The translations under genes were made by a program, and so were the position numbers. Shown piece after piece: positions 1 to 5,798 of a stretch of 8,018 nucleotides of DNA (positions within the stretch are counted from its first letter, which is position 1; every line of letters begins with the position of its first letter). The DNA is from Saprospiraceae bacterium (GTDB lineage Bacteria > Bacteroidota > Bacteroidia > Chitinophagales > Saprospiraceae), in assembly GCA_020436865.1 (NCBI GenBank), contig JAGQXA010000039.1, positions 1 to 8,018 of the forward strand. The letters are read 5' to 3'. The notes beneath the pieces were generated by a model, which was given only the letters and a program-made list of their open reading frames with translations, was not told the origin of the DNA and did no database searches.

Positions 1-224
1 ATACCGGCGGAGGTGCGGTTTTCCCGCAGGACCTTCACCAGTTTCAGGCCGTCGCCGTCTGGCAGGTTCAGGTCGAGAATGACGCAATCGTACTCGTGAT
101 TGATCGCCTTGCGATAGGCATCCTTCAGGTTATCGGCCCATTCCGACAAAAATCCTTCCTTCCGGAGATAACGCAGGATCAGTTCCCGGAGATTTTGCTC
201 ATCTTCTACCACCAGTAACTTCAT
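1..224 (-). CDS. Response regulator receiver domain, OmpR-type (N-terminal part, cut by window edge)
   Basis: This is the N-terminal 74 residues of a two-component response regulator; the rest lies left of the window. The receiver fold is clear: an N-terminal hydrophobic strand ends in the acidic pair E7-D8 (LLVVEDE), and the phosphoacceptor is D51 in VILDLNLPDGDG. When phosphorylated by a partner histidine kinase it would control transcription. The output domain is not visible, but this receiver style and the 11-bp-period direct repeats at 728-746 and 902-920 point to the OmpR/PhoB winged-helix class (inference). The ATG at 222-224 places the first strand correctly. An in-frame ATG at 294-296 would add 24 unlike residues and overlaps a weak TAnnTTTG-like box (284-291, minus), so it is less likely. 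A single TTCAGATC copy lies upstream at 306-313. The gene lies 117 bp behind two short same-strand genes and may be read with them. Confidence 0.9.
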   Translation of the reverse strand, partial: MKLLVVEDEQNLRELILRYLRKEGFLSEWADNLKDAYRKAINHEYDCVILDLNLPDGDGLKLVKVLRENRTSAG

Positions 225-341
225 GGAAACATACGAGATCGATCCGGCGGCAGCCAAGGGGCCGCGCGTCGACCGGTTTTTGCGGAAGGTACGCATTTTT
301 TACTATTCAGATCGAAAGGAAAAAGGCGCTCGGCAGCATCC

Positions 342-494
342 TTATTCGGAAGTCTGCAGCGACGACTGTTCGGACAGTTTGACGTCGGGCTCCTGTGGGG
401 TTTCGGCAGATCGGATCACAGCGGACTGCACTTCTTTCGGGGGAGGGGGTGGCGGAGGGAGAGGGCGGCGGCGTTTTTTCAGGATAGGACTCAT
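342..494 (-). CDS. Short proline-rich hypothetical protein (50 aa)
   Basis: I do not recognise this protein. The frame runs from ATG at 492-494 to TAA at 342-344. The product starts with a basic stretch (LKKRRR, residues 5-10), continues with a near-pure proline run (residues 11-19) and ends in a polar, acidic tail rich in E, S and Q. There is no signal peptide or membrane segment. It begins 19 bp after the stop of the 58-residue gene on the same strand and lies 117 bp before the response regulator start, so the three could share a transcript. No Shine-Dalgarno is visible. The basic-then-acidic layout resembles that of the preceding small gene. It could be non-coding; the support is the intact frame, the position behind a good promoter and a biased but protein-like composition. 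Confidence 0.45.
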   Translation of the reverse strand: MSPILKKRRRPLPPPPPPPKEVQSAVIRSAETPQEPDVKLSEQSSLQTSE

Positions 495-513
495 GTGAGG
501 TCGATTTGAACGT

Positions 514-690
514 TCATTCCCCTTTCCAGCGGATACCCAGCCAGGGGTTGCTGTCGAATTCAGATTCTTCCGGGGGGCCGGCCGTGATCGTCAGCGGCCT
601 GACCGGCCGGCGGGCGCGCTTGATGGCGGCCGCTCTTTTGCGAACGGCTGGCCTCCGTACCAGGCTCTTCCAGGTTTTGCGAACTTTCAT
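514..690 (-). CDS. Short basic hypothetical protein (58 aa), first gene after a regulated promoter
   Basis: I do not recognise this protein. The frame runs from ATG at 688-690 to TGA at 514-516. Residues 1-32 are strongly basic (MKVRKTWK, then VRKRAAAIKRARR). The tail is acidic and aromatic (EESEFDS, then NPWLGIRW). No membrane segment or signal peptide is present. The start lies 22 bp downstream of a perfect TAnnTTTG box (TAGTTTTG) preceded by a direct repeat, which is good evidence that a transcript begins just here. A short hairpin (GGGCA/TGCCC arms, 695-711) covers the presumed 5' leader. A competing minus-strand frame at 560-796 starts upstream of the promoter box and has a less protein-like composition, so I prefer this one. 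Basic N-half proteins of this size may bind nucleic acid or ribosomes, but nothing here proves it. Confidence 0.55.
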   Translation of the reverse strand: MKVRKTWKSLVRRPAVRKRAAAIKRARRPVRPLTITAGPPEESEFDSNPWLGIRWKGE

Positions 691-712
691 GCTTGGGCAT
701 CTTTTGTGCCCA

Positions 713-746
713 CAAAACTACCCGGACATTCTGAATTAATTCTGAA
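713..746 (-). promoter_or_regulatory. Promoter with response-regulator-type direct repeat, driving the minus-strand small genes
   Basis: On the minus strand TTCAGAAT occurs twice (739-746 and 728-735) with an 11-bp period. Seven bases later comes TAGTTTTG (713-720), a perfect match to the Bacteroidota -7 consensus TAnnTTTG. The repeat covers the -33 position, where no TTTG/TTG element is seen, as in activator-dependent promoters where a PhoB-like protein replaces the upstream element. That reading is inference; the repeats and spacing are seen directly. The next ATG is 22 bp downstream of the box. Confidence 0.65.
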
Positions 747-864
747 AACCGCACAACCGAAAGACTCCCTTCGTGCTGATATTCTGTGAGATACACTCAA
801 ACAACCGTGGTTTGGGAAATTTTCAGACGATCGCTCCGGCGCCGGTATGGCATAGCGTAAACAG

Positions 865-894
865 GGCGGCAGCCCCGCAGGTCCGCCGCTTTTT
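865..894 (+). terminator. Possible hairpin plus T-run upstream of the plus-strand small gene
   Basis: GGCGG (865-869) and CCGCC (883-887) can pair around a 13-base loop, and a five-base T run follows at 890-894. This could end a short transcript arising in the 747-865 stretch, or insulate the promoter at 902-935 from upstream reading. The stem is short, and no promoter or gene feeding it was found, so the call is weak. Confidence 0.25.
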
Positions 895-901
895 GGAATA
901 A

Positions 902-935
902 TTCAGATTTTCTTCAGATTCAGCGCTTTTGTTTG
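902..935 (+). promoter_or_regulatory. Promoter with response-regulator-type direct repeat, driving the Lys-rich small gene
   Basis: TTCAGATT occurs at 902-909 and again at 913-920, an 11-bp period. After seven bases comes TTTGTTTG (928-935), which differs from the -7 consensus TAnnTTTG at one fixed base. Repeat length, period and the 7-bp gap to the box are identical to the divergent promoter at 713-746. The ATG of the downstream gene is 25 bp beyond the box. This suggests one activator controls both promoters. Confidence 0.6.
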
Positions 936-960
936 TAGGTGATTTAAACACTTTACCACT

Positions 961-1089
961 ATGCGCAAAGAAAAGCCCAAGAAGAAGAAACAGAACCAGG
1001 GCTTCAACGAAGAATTCAAACCCAAGCGACGCAAGCGATTGGAAAAACCACGGGAGAAATACCCGAAAAATTGGTTAAGTGAATCCTAG
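961..1089 (+). CDS. Short lysine-rich hypothetical protein (42 aa)
   Basis: I do not recognise this protein. The frame runs from ATG at 961-963 to TAG at 1087-1089. The product is extremely basic, with 12 Lys and 5 Arg in 42 residues. It has a KKKK run at residues 7-10, a KPKRRKR cluster near residues 20-26 and an aromatic end (YPKNWLSES). No hydrophobic segment is present. It follows a promoter matching that of the divergent small genes, and a strong hairpin plus T-run lies 45-90 bp behind its stop, so it appears to be a single-gene transcript, which supports a real gene. It lies just before a SET methyltransferase and an ATP-grasp ligase. A lysine-rich peptide could be their substrate, but only proximity suggests this. 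Confidence 0.6.
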   Translation: MRKEKPKKKKQNQGFNEEFKPKRRKRLEKPREKYPKNWLSES

Positions 1090-1134
1090 CCCCTCTTCAG
1101 GCATATTTTTCCATAACAGCTATACAACCACCCG

Positions 1135-1179
1135 AGGTGATGCAGAGCTGCCTAGCGCTCCGCATCACCTTCATTTTTT
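1135..1179 (+). terminator. Strong hairpin and T-run between the Lys-rich gene and the SET gene
   Basis: AGGTGATGC (1135-1143) pairs perfectly with GCATCACCT (1162-1170). After one A-C mismatch, an inner GAGC/GCTC stem closes an 8-base loop. A six-base T run follows at 1174-1179. This is a classic intrinsic terminator for the gene ending at 1089. It ends only 6 bp before the SET start codon at 1186, so it could also act as an attenuator in the SET mRNA leader. A weak -7-like box (TATTTTTC, 1104-1111) lies upstream of it. Confidence 0.75.
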
Positions 1180-1185
1180 CCATCA

Positions 1186-1815
1186 ATGATCCATCCAAAC
1201 ACTCAGATCCGGATCGTCAGCGAAGAGATCGGATACGGCGTATTCGCCACCGAGTTTATCCCGGCCGGTACCATCGTCTATGTCAAGGATCTTCTGGAAG
1301 TAGAGGTGACCCAAAGTGCCTTTGCCATCCTCCCCCTTGCTTTGCAAGAGGTCGTAAACAAATACTCCTACATCGATGAGCACGGGGTGCGCATCGTCAG
1401 TTGGGACTTTGCCAAGTACGTCAATCACTGCTGCCAGCCCAATACGATGAGTACGGGTTATGGGTTCGAGATCGCCCTACGCGACATCCAGGCCGGCGAA
1501 GAGATCACCGACGAATACGCGCTTTTCAACCTGGAAGAAGACATGTCGCTGTCGTGCTCCAAACCCGGCTGCCGGGGGCGGGTAAGCCCAGTCGACGTAG
1601 ATCTCTACGCCCAGCAATGGGATCAGCAGATCAGACGGGTGCTCGATAAGGTCTTCGACCTGCCGCAACCGCTCCTGCCGTTCATCGATCCACAGACGGT
1701 CGCCTCCCTGCACGATTATCGGGCCAACCCGGAGCATTATCGATCGGTACGCCGGTTGAAATACGAGCCGGCAGCCGGCAACCACGTCCAGAAAGACCGG
1801 TTGGCGCTCCCGTAA
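1186..1815 (+). CDS. SET-domain protein-lysine methyltransferase (209 aa)
   Basis: The product is a cytoplasmic SET-domain protein, expected to move methyl groups from S-adenosylmethionine to lysine side chains. The motifs appear in order: GYGVFAT with the GxG signature (residues 16-22), NHCCQPN (80-86, canonical NHSCxPN) and GEEITDEY (104-111) with the catalytic tyrosine. A short post-SET Cys pair follows (C124 and C129 in CSKPGCRG), probably binding zinc together with a Cys of NHCC. The C-terminal 75 residues form a helical tail with no clear domain. The ATG at 1186 fits because the SET fold begins by about residue 7. No Shine-Dalgarno is seen, and the start sits 6 bp after a terminator-like hairpin. 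The ATP-grasp gene begins 15 bp after its stop, so the two are surely co-transcribed. The family assignment is firm; the substrate is unknown. Confidence 0.9.
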   Translation: MIHPNTQIRIVSEEIGYGVFATEFIPAGTIVYVKDLLEVEVTQSAFAILPLALQEVVNKYSYIDEHGVRIVSWDFAKYVNHCCQPNTMSTGYGFEIALRDIQAGEEITDEYALFNLEEDMSLSCSKPGCRGRVSPVDVDLYAQQWDQQIRRVLDKVFDLPQPLLPFIDPQTVASLHDYRANPEHYRSVRRLKYEPAAGNHVQKDRLALP

Positions 1816-1830
1816 ACCAACGCCAGCGAC

Positions 1831-2847
1831 ATGAAAAAGCTGAAAATGTTGGTCCTGACCGACCACCAAACGCACAGCCAGGAAAATTCGCTATACGCGC
1901 TGCTGCGCGAACTGCGCAAGAACCCTGCTTGCGCTCAGGTCGATGTGGCCAGCCGCAGCACGCCGGCCAACCAACTTTTCTTTTCTCAGCAAATGACCAG
2001 GGCAGCCTTGTATGCAAGCCCGGTCGGCAGCCATTTCCAATACCATCCCGACGGCCGCTGTTTTCGCGAAAAATTGCGGCGCGTGTTCCTGCGGGAATAC
2101 GATGCGATCTTTTTGCGGCTGCCGCATCCGATCGCCCCGGGCTTCTGGGCTTTTCTACAAGCCCAGTATCCGGCCGAGCGGATCGTCAATCGCCCCGACG
2201 GTATCGAACGAACCAGCGATAAATGCTTTCTGCTCGAAGTGCCTCACTTGTGCCCGCCTATCTATCGTTGCCGTTCGATCGACGATATCCTTCATTTCAA
2301 AGAGCAATTCGCCATCGTGTTAAAACCTCGTTTCAACTACGGAGGGAAGGGGTTGGTTCGCATTGAGGGGAATGCCGCCTGGGTCGATAACCGGAAGGTG
2401 CCGCTCGTGCGTTTCCTGCGCTCGCTTGCAGGTACCGAAGTCGACTACCTGGGCATGAAGTTCCTCCAAAACGTCGATCAGGGCGACAAGCGCGTCGTGG
2501 TGGTCAACGGACAGGTGCTGGGGGCTTCGCTGCGCCTGCCCGCCAAAGGCTCGTGGTTGTGTAACGTCGCCCAGGGCGGCCATGCCGAGCCCACCGAACC
2601 CGATGCCGATGAAAGACAGATCGCCGCTGTGCTAACTCCGATCCTTCGCCAACTGGGCGTGGTCATGTACGGTTTCGATACGCTGATGGGCGACGAAGGC
2701 AAACGCGTACTCTCGGAGATCAATACCCTGAGCATCGGCGGCCTGCCCACCATTGCCGCCCAAACGGGCCGCCCGGTCGTCAGACAGGCCGCCGACCTGA
2801 TCTGGGAACATGTGCTCGCCGGACGGCAGTTGCCCTCCCCCGCCTAG
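1831..2847 (+). CDS. ATP-grasp ligase, glutathione synthetase-like (338 aa)
   Basis: The protein resembles bacterial glutathione synthetase (GshB) and RimK-type ATP-grasp ligases, which use ATP to join a carboxylate to an amine through an acyl-phosphate. An N-terminal substrate domain (residues 1-120) includes an FLRLPHP segment and ends in NRPDG, like the NxP region of GshB. The nucleotide-binding loop is VLKPRFNYGGKGL (163-175). GDKR (218-221), NVAQGG (245-250), GFDT (281-284) and the metal-binding SEINT (295-299) follow. No GshA is nearby and the partner is a SET gene, so a peptide- or protein-modifying role is as likely as glutathione synthesis. It starts 15 bp after the SET stop without a Shine-Dalgarno. 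The TAG stop at 2845-2847 lies inside the target duplication of the inserted element that follows; the insertion left the protein end intact. Confidence 0.9.
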   Translation: MKKLKMLVLTDHQTHSQENSLYALLRELRKNPACAQVDVASRSTPANQLFFSQQMTRAALYASPVGSHFQYHPDGRCFREKLRRVFLREYDAIFLRLPHPIAPGFWAFLQAQYPAERIVNRPDGIERTSDKCFLLEVPHLCPPIYRCRSIDDILHFKEQFAIVLKPRFNYGGKGLVRIEGNAAWVDNRKVPLVRFLRSLAGTEVDYLGMKFLQNVDQGDKRVVVVNGQVLGASLRLPAKGSWLCNVAQGGHAEPTEPDADERQIAAVLTPILRQLGVVMYGFDTLMGDEGKRVLSEINTLSIGGLPTIAAQTGRPVVRQAADLIWEHVLAGRQLPSPA

Positions 2848-2848
2848 G
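2841..2848. repeat. Left copy of the 8-bp target site duplication
   Basis: CGCCTAGG here is repeated exactly at 3253-3260, just outside the two ends of the inserted element. It contains the ligase stop codon and the palindrome CCTAGG. The right copy would supply the same stop in the uninterrupted ancestral sequence. Confidence 0.85.
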
Positions 2849-3252
2849 CTAATCTTGTAGGGGAAGGAGTAACAATCGGTGAACTCTTCTGACTGCTCAT
2901 TTTCTCTTCTGTCTTCGGGGAAGAGCTCTTTGTTCGTCCTTTTTTGACGCGCAAAAAAGGACCAAAAAACGCGCCCCTTGGCTGGCCTATGTTTCTTTCT
3001 TGGGCATCTTGCGTGGACGGATTTTGCCCGCTTCTCTACCCTGCTTGGCCGTCAGGCCCTGGCATGTCCATTCTGTTCTTCTGCTATCGTTGTGGGCAGA
3101 TCAACATGCTGCCCTGAGCGCAGGCTAAGCCGCGACGTCCGTGCCTTTGCATGGTCTATCGAAGGGGGGCAAAACCCGCTTCTGAACAGGGCCAAGGGGA
3201 ACAGGATCAAGAACTCACCTCTGGTCCAAGATGCCACCCCCTACAAGATTAG
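2849..3252. mobile_element. MITE-like non-autonomous element, 404 bp, with 15-bp terminal inverted repeats
   Basis: The ends are CTAATCTTGTAGGGG (2849-2863) and its exact reverse complement (3238-3252). They are flanked by the perfect 8-bp duplication CGCCTAGG (2841-2848 and 3253-3260). Terminal inverted repeats plus a target duplication with no transposase inside define a MITE-like element, mobilised in trans. The interior is structured: an 11-bp perfect hairpin GTCCTTTTTTG/CAAAAAAGGAC (2936-2962) and a distant inverted pair CCCCTTGGC/GCCAAGGGG (2974-2982 and 3191-3199). A frame that opens only with TTG at 2978 and ends in the right duplication would give 93 Cys- and Arg-rich residues. I do not regard it as a gene. 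I recall similar 'LGHLAWT' spurious proteins in other Bacteroidota, which fits a dispersed repeat, but that is memory only. The transposase family is not identified; 8-bp duplications occur in several IS families. Confidence 0.82.
2936..2962. repeat. Perfect 11-bp inverted repeat inside the MITE-like element
   Basis: GTCCTTTTTTG (2936-2946) and CAAAAAAGGAC (2952-2962) surround the loop ACGCG. Because the arms carry runs of T and A, the hairpin could stop transcription from either direction. It may thus serve as the terminator between the convergent ligase and NAD kinase genes. Confidence 0.7.
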
Positions 3253-3260
3253 CGCCTAGG
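3253..3260. repeat. Right copy of the 8-bp target site duplication
   Basis: CGCCTAGG is identical to 2841-2848 and directly adjoins the right terminal inverted repeat. Together the two copies mark the insertion point of the 404-bp element. Confidence 0.85.
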
Positions 3261-3300
3261 AGGCCCTTGGGTCCTTTGGTCCAATGACCCTTTGAAAAGC

Positions 3301-3348
3301 AAACTCCCACTCAATCTCACACTCACACTCACTCTCACTCTCAAACTC
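3301..3348. repeat. Hexamer simple repeat, eight NNNCTC units
   Basis: Eight consecutive 6-bp units all end in CTC (for example ACACTC twice and ACTCTC twice, flanked by AAACTC units). The tract lies 2 bp from the NAD kinase stop codon, so in the nadK mRNA it would be a purine-rich GAGNNN tract directly after the stop. Such tracts can slip in length between strains. No regulatory role is shown. The stretch 3261-3300 between it and the inserted element holds nothing I can name. Confidence 0.75.
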
Positions 3349-3350
3349 CT

Positions 3351-4238
3351 TCACCCGTGATTCCTCGTATCGATCCCCCACGTCAGTTTATTGCGGATCG
3401 TGTTGAGGAATTCGCCGCCGTCGAGTTGGACGAGGCGGGTAGTGCATTCGTATTTTCGTACGGCGAGTTGGTGTGCGGCGGTGATGGTTTCGAAGCGGGA
3501 GTCGAGGGTGCAGAGGAAATTCTCGGCGCGCCCTTCGATCTCGAAGGAGATGACCGAATCGTCGGCGATGACGATGGGGCGCACGTTGAGATTGTGGGGT
3601 GCGACGGGCGTGACCACGAAATTGCCGGAATTGGGAAAGATAATGGGCCCGCCGCAACTGAGGGAATAACCGGTCGAGCCCGTCGGGGTCGACACGATGA
3701 TGCCATCGGCCCAATAGGTGTTGAGATAGGCCCCGTTGACGAAGGCGTGGATGGTGATCATAGAGGAGGTGTCGCGCTTGAGCAGGGTGAAGTCGTTGAG
3801 CGCAAAGCAATCGTCGCCGAAGACCGGCAGACTCGATTCCAGATACAGCATGCCGCGCTCGTCGATGTGGTAGCGGCCCTCGTGCAGCAGCTGAATGGCC
3901 TCGCGCACCCGCGATTTCTCAATGCTCGCCAGGAAACCGAGTCGGCCGAGGTTGATCCCCATGATCGGCACCTGCCGGTCGCGGATGAGCGTGATGGCGC
4001 CGAGAATGGTGCCGTCGCCGCCCAGGGTGATAACGAAGTCGATCTTCTTGACGCTGAAATCGACATATCCCTCGAACCGGCCGACGTCGCGGCGAAAATC
4101 GATCTTGCCACGCAGCGCTTCCAGATAGGGGGCATACACGAACGCGTTGATCCCGTACTCGTGCAGGGCATCGAAGAGGTTCTGTACGTGGGGAATATCT
4201 TGCGGCTTGAGCAACTTGCTGTAGACGACGACTTGCAT
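3351..4238 (-). CDS. nadK: NAD kinase (295 aa)
   Basis: NAD kinase phosphorylates NAD+ at the 2' position of the adenosine ribose to make NADP+, the only route to NADP, and acts in the cytoplasm. Family motifs are all present: GGDGT (residues 73-77), NLGRLGFLA (96-104), the ALND motif (146-149) that contacts the substrate, and the long signature around ADGIIVSTPTGSTGYS (177-192). SCGGPI and the VAPHNLNVRPIV segment follow. Length is normal for the family. The ATG at 4236-4238 fits the first beta-strand (QVVVYSK). The Omp85 gene ends 55 bp upstream on the same strand, so nadK is probably transcribed from the Omp85 or CBS promoter; no convincing own promoter was seen. The gene converges on the ligase gene, with the mobile element and a simple repeat between them. 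Confidence 0.97.
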   Translation of the reverse strand: MQVVVYSKLLKPQDIPHVQNLFDALHEYGINAFVYAPYLEALRGKIDFRRDVGRFEGYVDFSVKKIDFVITLGGDGTILGAITLIRDRQVPIMGINLGRLGFLASIEKSRVREAIQLLHEGRYHIDERGMLYLESSLPVFGDDCFALNDFTLLKRDTSSMITIHAFVNGAYLNTYWADGIIVSTPTGSTGYSLSCGGPIIFPNSGNFVVTPVAPHNLNVRPIVIADDSVISFEIEGRAENFLCTLDSRFETITAAHQLAVRKYECTTRLVQLDGGEFLNTIRNKLTWGIDTRNHG

Positions 4239-4293
4239 GGGGTTAAATTACCAAAAAGGGTCGAATTCGAAGCCCTTTTCCGGCGGTGGTCGC

Positions 4294-5700
4294 CTAGAAT
4301 TTCGTCGCCCAGTGCAGGTAGAAGCCCGTTTCTCCGAGTCGATTACGGCTCACTTCCAGATTGAACACCTTATCGTAGTAAACGATGAAGTTAATTCCCA
4401 GGCCATATCCCCATAGCAGTTGGTTGGGGAGATCGTTGCCGGCGGCGTAGAAAGGATTGTTGGCATAGCCCAGATCGTTGTTGAAAGACAGGTAGACCTT
4501 GACCGGCATGCGTTGGAGCGCCTTTAGCGGCATGGCCTTTCCAAGGCGGTAAGTTTTGTTGAGTAGTTCCCAACGCAGGCTACTCTTGAGATAGACGAAA
4601 TCGAGGCCGTCGATCACGTAGTATTCATAGCCCCGAATGAAGTCGTCGCCATATCCCAGGGCCCGGCTGTTGTAGAACGGCTGTTGGTTGCGGATCAATC
4701 CAAGCCGGGCGCCCAGGATCCACTCGGTGCTCCAGCGGCGATCCAACGGCAGGTACTGTTTGTACAAACCGTTCAGGTAGAGCGCGTTGACATCCCCGAA
4801 CAAGCCGAAGCCCTCCTTCTGAAGGCCGATCGACGTGAGGAACCCATGCAGGGGAAAAGGGCGAATATCACGGCGATCCACGGTAAACTCGTAGTGAAAG
4901 GCAAAAAAGCGCTGGTGGGTTCGGCCGAGGAAGAAATCGGCGTTCAGTTCGTCGAGCACCTCGTTGCTGATCCGATTGGCGTGGTACTCGAGCAGCCACT
5001 GATGGTAGATGCGCAGATGCGGGCGAAACGACAGTCCGGCGCTGGCCCGGAGGCGCTGCAGTAAGTGTCCGCCCTCGGAGCGATAGAACTGCTGCTGGTC
5101 GTCGAGCGTGCCATAGTTGAGTTCGCGTTGGCGGGTAAAGAGAAGTCCGGTTGTCAGCCCCAGCTTCTGTTTCCGGTCGATAAAGGGCGGGGTGTACTGA
5201 AACTCGAACTTGTCGGTAAAGCCGAACTGCACGACGCCCTTGAACTGATCGCGGCGGCCGGTGAGGTTGAAATGATAGAGGCGTACGCCATAGTTGACCC
5301 GGCGAAAGGAGTGATCGTAGTCGCGCCACCATACGTTGAAGTTCCGGTCGGCCAGTTCGAAGATCGGGATGGGGTAGATATACCAGGTTTCGAGCACTGA
5401 AATATCGACGCTGATCTGGTTGGTGGCGGTTTCCCATTCGCGGATGTTCATGCCGACGTGGATGAACAAACCCGTATTCATCAACTGCAGACGGTTGAAT
5501 TCCAGTCGATCGCTTAGTTCTTGCAAGCTGATGGTATCGCCCCGTTTAAAATCGAGTTCGCGCAGAATGAACTGATCGCGAGTGCGGCGGTTTCCTTCGA
5601 CCGTGATCTTATCGACGCGCACGGCAGTGGCAGAAGCCAGTAGCGATCCGCCCGACAGCAGGCTGCACATACCGGCGATCAATACCCAGCAAAGCCGCAT
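4294..5700 (-). CDS. Omp85/BamA-like outer-membrane beta-barrel protein with one POTRA domain (468 aa)
   Basis: This is a small member of the Omp85 superfamily, likely inserting or moving proteins or lipids at the outer membrane. A signal peptide spans residues 1-26 (basic start, hydrophobic core, cleavage near ASATA). One POTRA-like domain follows (about 28-104, with VDKITVEGNRRTRD at its start and TGLF near its middle). An aromatic-rich 16-strand-type barrel runs to the C-terminal phenylalanine, typical of outer-membrane proteins. RGYE (356-359) matches the conserved loop-6 [VI]RG[FY] motif. True BamA has five POTRA domains and is far longer, so this is a paralogue. I chose ATG 5698-5700 because AGGAGG lies 6 bp upstream and the signal peptide starts there. 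An in-frame ATG at 5782-5784 would add 28 polar residues ahead of it. Neighbours are a CBS protein gene upstream and nadK 55 bp downstream. Confidence 0.88.
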   Translation of the reverse strand: MRLCWVLIAGMCSLLSGGSLLASATAVRVDKITVEGNRRTRDQFILRELDFKRGDTISLQELSDRLEFNRLQLMNTGLFIHVGMNIREWETATNQISVDISVLETWYIYPIPIFELADRNFNVWWRDYDHSFRRVNYGVRLYHFNLTGRRDQFKGVVQFGFTDKFEFQYTPPFIDRKQKLGLTTGLLFTRQRELNYGTLDDQQQFYRSEGGHLLQRLRASAGLSFRPHLRIYHQWLLEYHANRISNEVLDELNADFFLGRTHQRFFAFHYEFTVDRRDIRPFPLHGFLTSIGLQKEGFGLFGDVNALYLNGLYKQYLPLDRRWSTEWILGARLGLIRNQQPFYNSRALGYGDDFIRGYEYYVIDGLDFVYLKSSLRWELLNKTYRLGKAMPLKALQRMPVKVYLSFNNDLGYANNPFYAAGNDLPNQLLWGYGLGINFIVYYDKVFNLEVSRNRLGETGFYLHWATKF

Positions 5701-5706
5701 GCGCGA

Positions 5707-5712
5707 CCTCCT
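5707..5712 (-). promoter_or_regulatory. Shine-Dalgarno sequence deciding the Omp85 start
   Basis: AGGAGG lies on the minus strand with a 6-base spacer to the ATG at 5698-5700. Other genes here lack such a site, so it stands out. It supports the start that places a signal peptide at the very N-terminus. Confidence 0.8.
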
Positions 5713-5798
5713 CTGCGCCCCGGCTTCCACTCCCGGATCCAGGGTCGCCAATCTCAGATCCCAATGCCGAAATCTCACATCCATTCCTTTTGACGCCG

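Noticed and set aside
223..498. 91-codon plus-strand frame with a glycine run
   Set aside because: The glycine run is the reverse complement of the proline run in the minus-strand small gene, and there is no promoter for it.
546..620. GGCCGGCC-rich inverted repeats
   Set aside because: They fall in the coding part of the 58-residue gene and can be explained by GC-rich Arg/Pro codons.
560..796. 78-codon minus-strand frame overlapping the 58-residue gene
   Set aside because: Its start lies upstream of the promoter box at 713-720 and its composition is less protein-like than the overlapping frame chosen.
1137..1379. 80-codon plus-strand frame over the SET start
   Set aside because: It begins inside the terminator hairpin and overlaps the SET gene out of frame, with no domain.
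2978..3259. 93-codon plus-strand frame opening with TTG
   Set aside because: It lies wholly inside the MITE-like element, has a non-ATG start, no domain, and ends in the target duplication; best explained as chance coding in a repeat.
3269..3291. GGGTC/GACCC stem as terminator of the ligase gene
   Set aside because: Only 5 bp of stem and no proper T run; too weak to call.
3357..4364. Long open frame on the plus strand (335 codons)
   Set aside because: It is antisense to nadK over nearly its whole length; composition is very acidic with no recognisable motif, while the opposite strand carries all NAD kinase signatures.
5701..5784. 28-codon N-terminal extension of the Omp85 protein
   Set aside because: It would bury the signal peptide behind a polar, charged stretch, and the AGGAGG site supports the inner ATG.
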